From: Rickettsiaceae bacterium
GTDB lineage: Bacteria; Pseudomonadota; Alphaproteobacteria; Rickettsiales; Rickettsiaceae
Assembly (NCBI GenBank): GCA_020697135.1
Contig: JAJFBM010000018.1
Span: 1-42,353 of the forward strand
DNA: 42,353 nt
Reading direction: 5' to 3'
Shown one piece after another: positions 1 through 7,384 of this stretch (the first letter of the stretch is position 1; each line of letters starts with the position of its first letter). The position numbers and the translations under genes are program-made. The notes beneath the pieces were generated by a model, which was not told the origin of the DNA, did no database searches, and saw only the letters and a program-made list of their open reading frames with translations.

Positions 1-340
1 CTTTACCAGAAGAGATGCAAATAACTTTCTTTATACCTTCAATTTTGATTTTTTGGTTAAATGCTATCTTAGCAGCTTTAACTGCATCATGAACATATGG
101 TTCATCAATATTATTAGAGCTTGTAAGAACAATTGTAACTTTTTGACCAGTTAATTGTGTTAAAATTTCAATTGCCTCCTCCCTTAAGCACGAAGCCTCT
201 TTAATATTATCTTCATCGGTTTCAATACTAAAACCAATATTTCCATTGCGAATGACGATAGCTGAAATCCGTTCAATAAGCTTTGCACCGTCCTTAAAGC
301 TTAAATTTGATAGTGCATTTAATATAAGTTCTTTATTCAT
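1..340 (-). CDS. mrp: Mrp/ApbC iron-sulfur cluster carrier, 5' part only
   Basis: The left edge cuts this gene; only the first 113 codons are present, read leftward from an ATG at 340. Residues 1 to about 85 look like the small MIP18/FSCA-type domain that precedes the ATPase in Mrp proteins. Residues 103-113 read IKKVICISSGK, the lead-in to the deviant Walker A motif SGKGGVGKS, whose remainder lies outside the window. Mrp/ApbC proteins are P-loop NTPases that bind and transfer Fe-S clusters in the cytoplasm. The gene is divergent from hflK across a 122 bp AT-rich gap. I recall mrp next to hflK-hflC-degP in Rickettsia, which supports the call. The ATPase domain itself cannot be judged here. 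Confidence 0.85.
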   Translation of the reverse strand, partial: MNKELILNALSNLSFKDGAKLIERISAIVIRNGNIGFSIETDEDNIKEASCLREEAIEILTQLTGQKVTIVLTSSNNIDEPYVHDAVKAAKIAFNQKIKIEGIKKVICISSGK

Positions 341-462
341 ATCCTAGCTTTATTGCATAATAATAATGATAATATATTGAATATAGCGTAATTTAATTGA
401 AATATTTTACACACTATGTTAAAAACTTTAAAGAATCTAACTTTTAAAAATCAAATTATAAT

Positions 463-1560
463 ATGCTAAATCAACTTATGAATATACTAAAAAAATCCCC
501 TTGGGATAATCCTGATGAAGATAAAGATAATATATTCAATTTCAAATCAAGGAACCGTCCAAGTAATCCCTTCAATAATTTTAATTTTAACAATAAAAAC
601 TTTTTTAATCAAAGCATAATATTAATTGCATTAGGTTTCTTATTAATTCTTTGGCTTGCCTCAGGAATATATAAAGTAGATGAAGGGGAGGAGGCAGCCA
701 TTCTGCGTTTTGGAAAATTTGTAAGGATTGATAAACCTGGCCTTAATTATCATTTACCTGAACCTTTTGAGAGAGTGATAACTGAAAAAGTAGATAAATC
801 ACGAAGAATTGAGATAGGTTATAGATCTGTCAATCAAAGAGGGTTTGGACTAAACTCAAGACGCACCCTAGAGAGTGAGAGCGCTTATAAGTATTTTCCA
901 GAAGAAAGTATAATGCTTACAGGAGACGAAAATATCATCGACCTAAACTGTGACGTTATGTGGCGTATTAAAAAACTAACTGATTACATTTTTAATGTTG
1001 TAAACCCTGAAGAAGCCGTTAAAGCAGCTGCTGAGAGCTCTATTCGTGAAGTGATCGGTAAAACTCCAATCTCACATGTATTATCTAATCAAAAACAAGA
1101 TATTGTTGAGAAAATTCAAAAATTAACTCAAAAAATTCTCGATCAATATGGCACTGGGATACATATAGAGAATGTGCAACTACTTAAAGCCGAGCCACCG
1201 ACAGAAGTTATTGACTCATATCGCGATGTACAAACTTCAAGAGCAGATAAAGAAAAAGAGATAAATCAAGCTCAAGCTTACAAAAATGATATTTTACCTA
1301 GAGCTCGAGGCGAAGCGGTTAAAATGATTCAAGAGGCAGAAGGTTACAAACAAGAGGTAGTAGCAAAAGCTCGAGGTGACGCTGACAGATTCATCTCAAT
1401 ATATAGGGAATATGCGCATCAACGAGGAGTAACAAAAGAAAGACTTTATCTTGATGCAGTTGAAGAAATATTAAAGGGTAGCCGTAAAATAATAGTCCCT
1501 AAGAATCAATTGTTACCACATATGGCAATCCAGCCAAACGAACTAAATATTAAAAGGTAA
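463..1560 (+). CDS. hflK: HflK, membrane protease modulator (SPFH/band 7)
   Basis: HflK and HflC form a large SPFH-domain complex in the inner membrane that encloses and modulates the FtsH protease. The 365-residue protein has a Gly/Asn/Phe-rich cytoplasmic N-terminus, one membrane segment at about residues 49-68, then a band 7 domain (YKVDEGEEAAILRFGKF onward) and an Ala/Glu/Lys-rich helical stretch in the C-terminal third. It is somewhat shorter than E. coli HflK (419), mainly at the ends. The stop is four bases before hflC. No clear Shine-Dalgarno precedes the ATG at 463; an in-frame ATG at 478 (MNILKKSPW) is an equally possible start because the extreme N-terminus is not conserved. Confidence 0.96.
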   Translation: MLNQLMNILKKSPWDNPDEDKDNIFNFKSRNRPSNPFNNFNFNNKNFFNQSIILIALGFLLILWLASGIYKVDEGEEAAILRFGKFVRIDKPGLNYHLPEPFERVITEKVDKSRRIEIGYRSVNQRGFGLNSRRTLESESAYKYFPEESIMLTGDENIIDLNCDVMWRIKKLTDYIFNVVNPEEAVKAAAESSIREVIGKTPISHVLSNQKQDIVEKIQKLTQKILDQYGTGIHIENVQLLKAEPPTEVIDSYRDVQTSRADKEKEINQAQAYKNDILPRARGEAVKMIQEAEGYKQEVVAKARGDADRFISIYREYAHQRGVTKERLYLDAVEEILKGSRKIIVPKNQLLPHMAIQPNELNIKR

Positions 1561-1564
1561 TATC

Positions 1565-2425
1565 ATGACTAAAAACTTAGTGATGCTAATCACTTCTGGC
1601 GTATTATTATTAATATTATTATCAGGTTCAATATTTACCGTTGATCAAAGGCAATATGCCATAATATTCCAATTTGGTGAAGCAGTAAGAGTAATAGACA
1701 AGCCAGGGCTTAAGGTTAAATTACCCTTAATCCAAAATGTTGAGTATTTTGACAAAAGAATTATAAGCGTTGACGCTGATGCGAAAGAAGTAACAGCTTC
1801 CGATGAGAAAAGAATCATGGTAAACGCTTTTGCAAGATATAAAATCACTGACCCTATTAAGTTCTATAAGACTGTATATAATTATAATGGTATGAAAATT
1901 AGGCTTAATAGAATTCTTGAATCTTCTATGCGTCGTGTTATTGGTAGGGTGCCACTAATTACTCTCTTAAGCGTCGAGCGAAGTAATATAATGCATGAAA
2001 TAAGAGATTTAGTAAATGACGAGACCGCTAATTTTGGTGTTCAAGTTATTGATGTTCGAATCCTTAGAGCTGATTTGCCTAAAGAAAATAGTAATGCAAT
2101 ATACCAACGAATGGCCACTGATAGAGAAAAAGAAGCAAAGCAAATACGTGCTGAAGGCCAAGAAGAAGCAGCTCGTATAAAATCTCAAGCCGATAAAGAG
2201 AAAAAAGTAATACTTGCTGAAGCTTATAAAAAAGCTCAAGGTTTACGCGGCGAAGGAGATGCTGAAGCTACTAAAATTTATAATGAAGCATATGCAAGAG
2301 ACCCTGAATTTTATGCTTTCTACAAATCACTAGAAACATATAAATCAACATTAAAGAAAGAAGATACATCTTTTATCTTAAGCCCTGATAGTGAGTTATT
2401 GAAATTCTTACGTTTAGGCAAATAA
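1565..2425 (+). CDS. hflC: HflC, membrane protease modulator (SPFH/band 7)
   Basis: Partner of HflK in the FtsH-modulating complex. The 286-residue protein starts with a single membrane anchor (about residues 6-23, LVMLITSGVLLLILLSG), followed by the band 7 domain beginning VDQRQYAIIFQFGE, and a long charged helical region (about 185-235) rich in KEAKQIRAEGQEEAARI-type sequence that pairs with HflK. It ends with the typical short hydrophobic tail (FYKSLETYKSTL, then FILSPDSELLKFL). It is shorter than the E. coli protein (334) but has all domain parts. It lies four bases after hflK and about 20 bases before the likely degP start, so the three genes are almost certainly one transcript. Confidence 0.96.
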   Translation: MTKNLVMLITSGVLLLILLSGSIFTVDQRQYAIIFQFGEAVRVIDKPGLKVKLPLIQNVEYFDKRIISVDADAKEVTASDEKRIMVNAFARYKITDPIKFYKTVYNYNGMKIRLNRILESSMRRVIGRVPLITLLSVERSNIMHEIRDLVNDETANFGVQVIDVRILRADLPKENSNAIYQRMATDREKEAKQIRAEGQEEAARIKSQADKEKKVILAEAYKKAQGLRGEGDAEATKIYNEAYARDPEFYAFYKSLETYKSTLKKEDTSFILSPDSELLKFLRLGK

Positions 2426-2446
2426 ACATTTATGAGGTTAGTAAGT

Positions 2447-3973
2447 ATGCAATTAAAATCTATAATTATTTGTTTATCATTAATATTATCACTTAATTCC
2501 TTTGCTTTGGCCGAAAAACCAACAGCAATAATTGGAAAGCCTATTTCTACTAATGGGGGTTTATCAGGCTTACCTGATTTTGCCGATATTGTAGAACCGC
2601 TTCTTCCAGCGGTCGTAAATATTTCGACTGTCCATTATCCTGAGAAGCAATCAAAAAATGGCCCTCGTAAGCGGATGCAGGAAGAAAACTCATTAGATCT
2701 TTTTAACGAATTCCTTGAAAGATTTGGAATTCCACCTCAACAATTTGATGACTCTTTTACAGATCGTAAAATCGTTTCGCTTGGTTCCGGATTCATTGTT
2801 GACACTAAAGGTTATATTGTAACTAATTTCCACGTTATAAAAGACGCCGATGAAATTAACATTAAGATGTACGATGGTACAGAACTTATTGCACGCGTCA
2901 TAGGAAGCGACCCTAGAACTGATCTTGCATTACTTAAAGTGGAATATAGTAAGGATTTGCCTTTTGTAAAATTTGGTAATTCGGCTGATGTAAGAACTGG
3001 TAATTGGGTGATTGCTATTGGTAACCCTTATAGGCTTGGTAGCACTGTAACTGCTGGTATTGTATCATCCCCTACCAGAGAGGTAGATGTTTCAGCAAAC
3101 GGTATAGTTGATGAATATATTCAAACTGATGCTGCTATAAATCCTGGAAATTCAGGGGGGCCTTTATTTAATACTAAAGGAGAAGTAATTGGCGTTAACA
3201 GAGCGATTCAAACTACTTCACCAAACGGTGGGAATATTGGTCTTGGTTTTGCGATACCAGCATCTATTACTGAGAAAGTTGTAGCTCAACTTAAAGAGCA
3301 CGGCAAAGTTTCTAGGGGAATGCTTTGTATTAGAATTCAGCCAATTAGTGAAGAGATTGCTGAGAGCCTTAATATGAAAACATCTAATGGCGCTTTAATT
3401 GTAGAGGTAGATAAAGGCGAAGCTGGTGATAAAGCAGGTCTACAAGTTGGTGATATTATTATTGAATATAATGGTATACCGATTAAGAGTTCTAGTAAAC
3501 TCCCAAGGCTTGTTGCTGAAAGTCCTCTAGGTAGCAAGGCTAAACTTACCGTACTTCGCAACGGCAAAAGGATAGAACTTGAAGCTGAAATCCGTGAAAG
3601 CAAAACTAAAGAGCTAGTTGAAACTAAGCCTAAAAAGGAAGATAGGTTGAATTTAAAAGATGGTACAATCAGCAAACATGGAATCTTATTTGGTAATATT
3701 ACACCGGAAGTACAAAAAGAATATGGCTTAGGTCAAGGTGCTGTAGGAATTATAGTTATCAAAGAAGATTATAGTTCGAGCTGGATGAGAAAAGGTTTAC
3801 TGAAAGGTGATTTAATCACTGCTGTAAATCAACAACCAATCAAGAATGTTAAAGAGTTTGAAGCTGCATATAATAACGCAGTTAAAGAAAAACGCAAACA
3901 TATGCTCCTGCTAGTTAAAAGACAAGATGCAACATTATTTATTCCAGTCCCACTTGATGAGACGAAGGAGTAA
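2447..3973 (+). CDS. degP: DegP/HtrA-type periplasmic serine protease (Do family)
   Basis: Periplasmic protease/chaperone that degrades misfolded envelope proteins. I choose the ATG at 2447 rather than 2432 because a GAGG Shine-Dalgarno at 2434-2437 sits nine bases before it and because this start gives a compact signal peptide (residues 1-22, ending LNSFALA). Counted from that Met, the S1C triad is intact: His129 in TNFHVIKDAD, Asp159 in DPRTDLALLKV, Ser236 in NPGNSGGPLF. Two PDZ domains follow, about 275-370 and 410-500; the second is linked by a Lys/Glu-rich stretch. Last gene of the hflKC-degP unit and followed by a strong terminator. In alphaproteobacteria this hflKC-linked protease is usually annotated Do/DegP or MucD. 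Confidence 0.95.
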   Translation: MQLKSIIICLSLILSLNSFALAEKPTAIIGKPISTNGGLSGLPDFADIVEPLLPAVVNISTVHYPEKQSKNGPRKRMQEENSLDLFNEFLERFGIPPQQFDDSFTDRKIVSLGSGFIVDTKGYIVTNFHVIKDADEINIKMYDGTELIARVIGSDPRTDLALLKVEYSKDLPFVKFGNSADVRTGNWVIAIGNPYRLGSTVTAGIVSSPTREVDVSANGIVDEYIQTDAAINPGNSGGPLFNTKGEVIGVNRAIQTTSPNGGNIGLGFAIPASITEKVVAQLKEHGKVSRGMLCIRIQPISEEIAESLNMKTSNGALIVEVDKGEAGDKAGLQVGDIIIEYNGIPIKSSSKLPRLVAESPLGSKAKLTVLRNGKRIELEAEIRESKTKELVETKPKKEDRLNLKDGTISKHGILFGNITPEVQKEYGLGQGAVGIIVIKEDYSSSWMRKGLLKGDLITAVNQQPIKNVKEFEAAYNNAVKEKRKHMLLLVKRQDATLFIPVPLDETKE

Positions 3974-3990
3974 TAGTTTTAACCTGTTAA

Positions 3991-4033
3991 GTTTAAAAAG
4001 CCTAAAGCTACTTTTGCTTTAGGCTTTTTAAAC
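3991..4033. terminator. Bidirectional rho-independent terminator
   Basis: A perfect 18 bp inverted repeat (3991-4008 with 4016-4033) around a 7-base loop. The GC-rich core GCCTAAAGC is flanked by A-runs on one side and T-runs on the other, so it can terminate both degP on the plus strand and the MerR gene on the minus strand, which converge here. Confidence 0.92.
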
Positions 4034-4063
4034 CATTACGAAAAGTTGTAAATAACTCTACAT

Positions 4064-5014
4064 TCAATTATATTTAGCATGTTCCTGTAACCATCTCTTT
4101 GCTTCCTGGCTTATTTCGTTACTATGCATTACAGCATGAGTAATAGTTTTTTTTCTCTCCTCTTCTTCACCATACATATCATCAAGAACTTCATTCCAGT
4201 TCTTTATTAATTCAGCTGATGGAGCTTTTCCTACTTGCGCAAGAATACTATGTATACGCTTGCGAAAATATTGGTCAATAGCTTGCTCTATCCAGGATAA
4301 AATTTCTGGCGTTAAACCCGTTTCAGAAAGCCCTTTACCCTCTCCAAAACCCTTTTCAAAAATCCTAGTCCTTAAATAAGCATATTTTCTTCCATAAAAC
4401 TCATTAATTACCTGCATATATTTTTCTGCTAAATTAATAGCTTTCTCGGATTTCGGGTCAAGTTTAAGATTATTATTTATCTCTTCTAGTAACCTATCCC
4501 ATTTTTTGTGAAAAATAGCTTTTTTTTCCAAGCCTGAACTCGTTTTTAACTCTGCTTCGAAAGCTGCATATTGTCTTAACTCTTCTGGAGTGAAAATTTC
4601 TTTTACCCATGTATTTTCTAGTTGCTCTGTCATATGATATACCTCGATTAATTTAATTATAGTTTTCCAAGGAATCGATTCATCACTACAATCATTTATT
4701 ACAGTTTTTAAAGCTTGACTTGCTTCCATTAAGGTATTTGCTTTCTCTTCTAAAAATCGCACCTGCGCTTTGAAATGTTCCTTCATCTTAACATCTCCGG
4801 CTAGTAGACTATTTATTTGAGAAAGCTCAAAACCAAAAAACTTTAATGCTATAATTTGTTGTAGTTTCAATAAATCCCTCTCATAGTATAAACGATAACC
4901 ATTATCTAGCCTTAAAGATGGCTTAAGTAGGTTAATGCGGTCATAATGATGCAATGTTTGCACCGATACACCCGTTAATTTACTTAGATCTTTCACGTAC
5001 CATTTAGTTATCAT
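4064..5014 (-). CDS. MerR-family regulator with TipAS-like effector domain
   Basis: A 316-residue transcription activator. Residues 1-70 are a MerR winged helix (VKDLSKLTGVSVQTLHHYD, LLKPS, GYRLY, then LLKLQQIIALKFFGFELSQI), followed by a dimerisation helix and a C-terminal all-helical domain of the TipAS type (about 165-300), which in known members binds thiopeptides or other amphipathic small molecules. The reading frame is open upstream to 5179, but the ATG at 5014 is the start because it begins exactly at the HTH and has an AGGAG Shine-Dalgarno at 5019-5024. The protein closely follows family length for MerR-TipAS fusions. It faces degP tail to tail. A MerR-like promoter lies just upstream, suggesting autoregulation. 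Target genes and ligand are unknown. Confidence 0.88.
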   Translation of the reverse strand: MITKWYVKDLSKLTGVSVQTLHHYDRINLLKPSLRLDNGYRLYYERDLLKLQQIIALKFFGFELSQINSLLAGDVKMKEHFKAQVRFLEEKANTLMEASQALKTVINDCSDESIPWKTIIKLIEVYHMTEQLENTWVKEIFTPEELRQYAAFEAELKTSSGLEKKAIFHKKWDRLLEEINNNLKLDPKSEKAINLAEKYMQVINEFYGRKYAYLRTRIFEKGFGEGKGLSETGLTPEILSWIEQAIDQYFRKRIHSILAQVGKAPSAELIKNWNEVLDDMYGEEEERKKTITHAVMHSNEISQEAKRWLQEHAKYN

Positions 5015-5031
5015 TTTATCTCCTAATTTTG

Positions 5032-5062
5032 AGAATAATCTATATAGTAACAATAGGGTCAA
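5032..5062 (-). promoter_or_regulatory. Candidate MerR-type promoter of the TipAS regulator
   Basis: On the minus strand TTGACC (5057-5062) and TATTCT (5032-5037) are separated by 19 bp. Overlong 19-20 bp spacers are the hallmark of promoters activated by MerR proteins through DNA distortion. The spacer holds short CTAT/ATAG dyad arms. Transcription would start around 5025, just ahead of the Shine-Dalgarno. The dyad is weak, so this is a candidate only. Confidence 0.4.
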
Positions 5063-5215
5063 GAGGTTTTCTTTATATTTAGAAAAATTTTTATGCTTAA
5101 ATCTATGTAAGTTAAAAAAGAAGGGAGTTTTAGGGTTTAAATATATATATGAGATTTGATATAAAAAAATTATAATCAAGCCTATAATTAAGACCTGATT
5201 ATATTTTCCTTGACT

Positions 5216-6148
5216 CTAAAACCCAATTTTACCGTTTTGGATCTTAGTTTCGATATAGCTAATTAATTCATTAATTGGGTTTTTCACCTCAATCCCTAAG
5301 CGTTTTTTAAGCCATGATTGTTTTTGGTTCATGTGTTTTATATTTACATTCTTGCCAAATTTTTTCTTGATAAAACTATACATATTATCTAACCCATCGA
5401 TCAGGCCAAAATCTTGCGCTATCTCGCCAGCCCAAACTTCTCCTGTATATATTATATCGTCATCTTGGGTGATTTTGTTCTTTCTTCTATCTTTGACAAA
5501 GTCGATAAAATGCTGATGAATATCTCTTTGAATTTTCTTGATGATCTCAACATCCTCTTTTCGCTCAGGTGTAAATGGATCAAGCATAGATTTATTCTTA
5601 CCTTGTGTATATAAACGTCTCTCTACCCCAAGTTTTTTTATTGCTTCATTAAAGCCAAAACTAGCTGATACCACGCCGATACTGCCTATAATAGAACTCT
5701 TTGATGCATATATTTCATCACCAATACAAGCAAGCCAATATCCTCCTGAAGCTCCAACATCTTCAATAAAACTATATACTGGCACTTTTTGCTCTTCAGC
5801 AAGCTCTCTTATACGGCTGGCAATAAGTTCTGATTGTACTGGTGAACCACCAGGTGAATTAATACTAAGGCAAACTGCTTTAAGCCTTGGTAATTTAAAA
5901 GTGTCTTCAATAGTAGTGTTTAGTCCATCAAGTGATAATCCGCTTCTAAGTTGCGGTTGGCTGCCAATAACACCAGAAAGCCTTAAAACTGCGATAGTGG
6001 CAGGTGGGTTTCTAAATTTTTCAAAAGGTAAAAATGAGAGAATTTGGTCAATTTTACTAGTAGAAATTTTAGGAGTATATACTGCATTAGCAGTACTCAA
6101 GTTATTTGCTTTCTTTTTTATATTTGTTGTTATCATCATTTTTATCAT
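5216..6148 (-). CDS. S49-family serine peptidase (SppA/SohB-like)
   Basis: A ClpP-fold peptidase of family S49, the signal-peptide-peptidase group. It has the short single-domain architecture (310 residues), like Bacillus SppA. Conserved blocks are INSPGGSP (about 97-103), the nucleophile Ser134 in VGASGGYWLAC, the GSIGVV block at 155-160 and the general-base candidate Lys186 in GKNKSMLDPF; the 52-residue Ser-Lys spacing equals that of the Bacillus Ser147/Lys199 dyad. No signal peptide or membrane segment is visible, so a cytoplasmic or membrane-peripheral site is likely. The start overlaps the upstream tlpA-like gene by 47 bases. Three Met codons (6148, 6139, 6136) follow an AGAGG at 6152-6156; which is used is uncertain. 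Confidence 0.88.
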   Translation of the reverse strand: MIKMMITTNIKKKANNLSTANAVYTPKISTSKIDQILSFLPFEKFRNPPATIAVLRLSGVIGSQPQLRSGLSLDGLNTTIEDTFKLPRLKAVCLSINSPGGSPVQSELIASRIRELAEEQKVPVYSFIEDVGASGGYWLACIGDEIYASKSSIIGSIGVVSASFGFNEAIKKLGVERRLYTQGKNKSMLDPFTPERKEDVEIIKKIQRDIHQHFIDFVKDRRKNKITQDDDIIYTGEVWAGEIAQDFGLIDGLDNMYSFIKKKFGKNVNIKHMNQKQSWLKKRLGIEVKNPINELISYIETKIQNGKIGF

Positions 6149-7118
6149 TTACCTCTTTTTTATCGCGAGATTCAACCTTAGGCTTCTCAGATAAATTATT
6201 TTCTAAAGTTTTTTTCTCTATAGTGTTGGTTTTTTTCTCTTTATTGTCAATAGATCTTACCGAATAATTTAAAGATTTATCATGGTAACTATTCTTTGGT
6301 AAAGAATTTTCTGTTTTCATATAAGAGAAAAGCATCTCCCTAATACTATCATCGTACCAATTCACTACCCCTTGTATTGACGCTATAGCTTCACCCTCAG
6401 GAGTTATAAGAAATGCTGTAGGCAGCCCTATCACAGAGAAGGCTTTAAATAACCTGTTCCTCCTATCATGATAAGCCTTTAAATGCCTTATATTATTCTT
6501 AACAAGAAAGTCAAAGACAATTTTACTGTCTTGATAATCTACTGACACAGGGATTATCTCAAATGGTAATTTCCTGAAATCTTTCTTAAGGTCGTCCAGC
6601 GCTATCAAATCCTGCAGGCAAGGAGAACTCCATGTAGCCCAAAAAACTATCAGTAGTGTTTTATTCTCAAACTCATCTAAGTAATGTTCCTTATTATCCT
6701 TATCATATATCTCTATATCATCTGGTAGGGTAAAATTATTTAGATATTTTATTTTCCACGATTCTTTAACTCCCTTTTGCGCTCCATTTTTTCCCTTCTT
6801 CTTAGGTGCTTCTTCATCTAAGTTATTATTAATATTACTACTTTCTTCAGTAAGCTTTACCTCTACAACTCCTTTCCCTACTATATTATCTTGATAGAAT
6901 TCTTTATCATTGTAAGTACATTTTTGCTCAAAATTCACTTTAGAATAATTTACTATATTACTCTCAGGAGAATATCGAATAAGTATATCATTTGCTTTAT
7001 CTTCTATTTTTATAATAGTTTTATTTATTATAGAAGGCTCTTGAGGCATGTCATAAGGTGCAGCATGTGATATTCCAATCAATGATATTATTAAAAACAC
7101 TGCTATTAACTTGTTCAT
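6102..7118 (-). CDS. TlpA-like thioredoxin-fold protein with SxxC active site
   Basis: A 338-residue exported protein: signal peptide 1-19 (ending GISHA), an N-terminal region of unknown fold (20-125, with a Lys-rich patch), a TlpA/ResA-type thioredoxin domain (about 128-270) and a hydrophilic Lys/Asn/Glu-rich tail (285-338). The domain keeps the FWATW lead-in and the cis-Pro loop (IGLPTAF), but the redox motif reads WSSPC (163-167): the N-terminal, normally attacking Cys is Ser164 (codon AGT, one base from TGT) and only Cys167 remains. It therefore cannot run a normal CxxC dithiol cycle and may be a monothiol or purely binding version. The 3' end overlaps the S49 gene by 47 bases; upstream it diverges from the lptM-like gene. 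Confidence 0.85.
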   Translation of the reverse strand: MNKLIAVFLIISLIGISHAAPYDMPQEPSIINKTIIKIEDKANDILIRYSPESNIVNYSKVNFEQKCTYNDKEFYQDNIVGKGVVEVKLTEESSNINNNLDEEAPKKKGKNGAQKGVKESWKIKYLNNFTLPDDIEIYDKDNKEHYLDEFENKTLLIVFWATWSSPCLQDLIALDDLKKDFRKLPFEIIPVSVDYQDSKIVFDFLVKNNIRHLKAYHDRRNRLFKAFSVIGLPTAFLITPEGEAIASIQGVVNWYDDSIREMLFSYMKTENSLPKNSYHDKSLNYSVRSIDNKEKKTNTIEKKTLENNLSEKPKVESRDKKEVNDKNDDNNKYKKESK

Positions 7119-7256
7119 AAGATGACTTTATGCTATGTAAATGTTATTTTATAGTTAATATAAATTTTACTAAAAATTTTCTGTAACCTTATTATATATT
7201 AAAACGCTCTATTTATTTAAAGATCACATTATTTTGACCAAAAATTATTGCTTTGT

Positions 7257-7382
7257 ATGACAAAATTTTTATCGATGCTATTTATTCTTACTCTGCTTGT
7301 GGGATGTGGTATAAAAAAACCCTTAACACCACCTGAGGCAAATCACTCAAAACAAAATTTTGTTGGGTGTACTGGGATATAA
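7257..7382 (+). CDS. lptM: Small lipoprotein, LptM (YifL)-like
   Basis: A 41-residue protein, starting MTKFLSMLFILTLLVGCG. It has a signal peptide with lipobox LVGC (Cys17) immediately followed by GIKKPLTPPE, matching the C-G-x-K-x-P-L-x-x-P pattern of LptM/YifL. In E. coli LptM binds the LptD-LptE translocon and helps LptD disulfide maturation. In many alphaproteobacteria such a lipoprotein lies between argH and lysA, with a tlpA gene close by; here the divergent tlpA neighbour fits but kdpA follows after two bases. There is no clear Shine-Dalgarno, and a promoter-like TTGACC-16-TATGAC (7234-7261) runs through its start codon, so translation from this ATG is not certain. Confidence 0.62.
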   Translation: MTKFLSMLFILTLLVGCGIKKPLTPPEANHSKQNFVGCTGI

Positions 7383-7384
7383 AT

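Noticed and set aside
5015-5179. N-terminal extension of the MerR gene
   Set aside because: The added residues are low-complexity AT-rich translation; the Shine-Dalgarno and the HTH both place the start at 5014.
5538-6194. Long plus-strand open frame (218 codons) opposite the S49 protease gene
   Set aside because: It is the antisense shadow of a gene with intact catalytic motifs; its translation has no recognisable family features.
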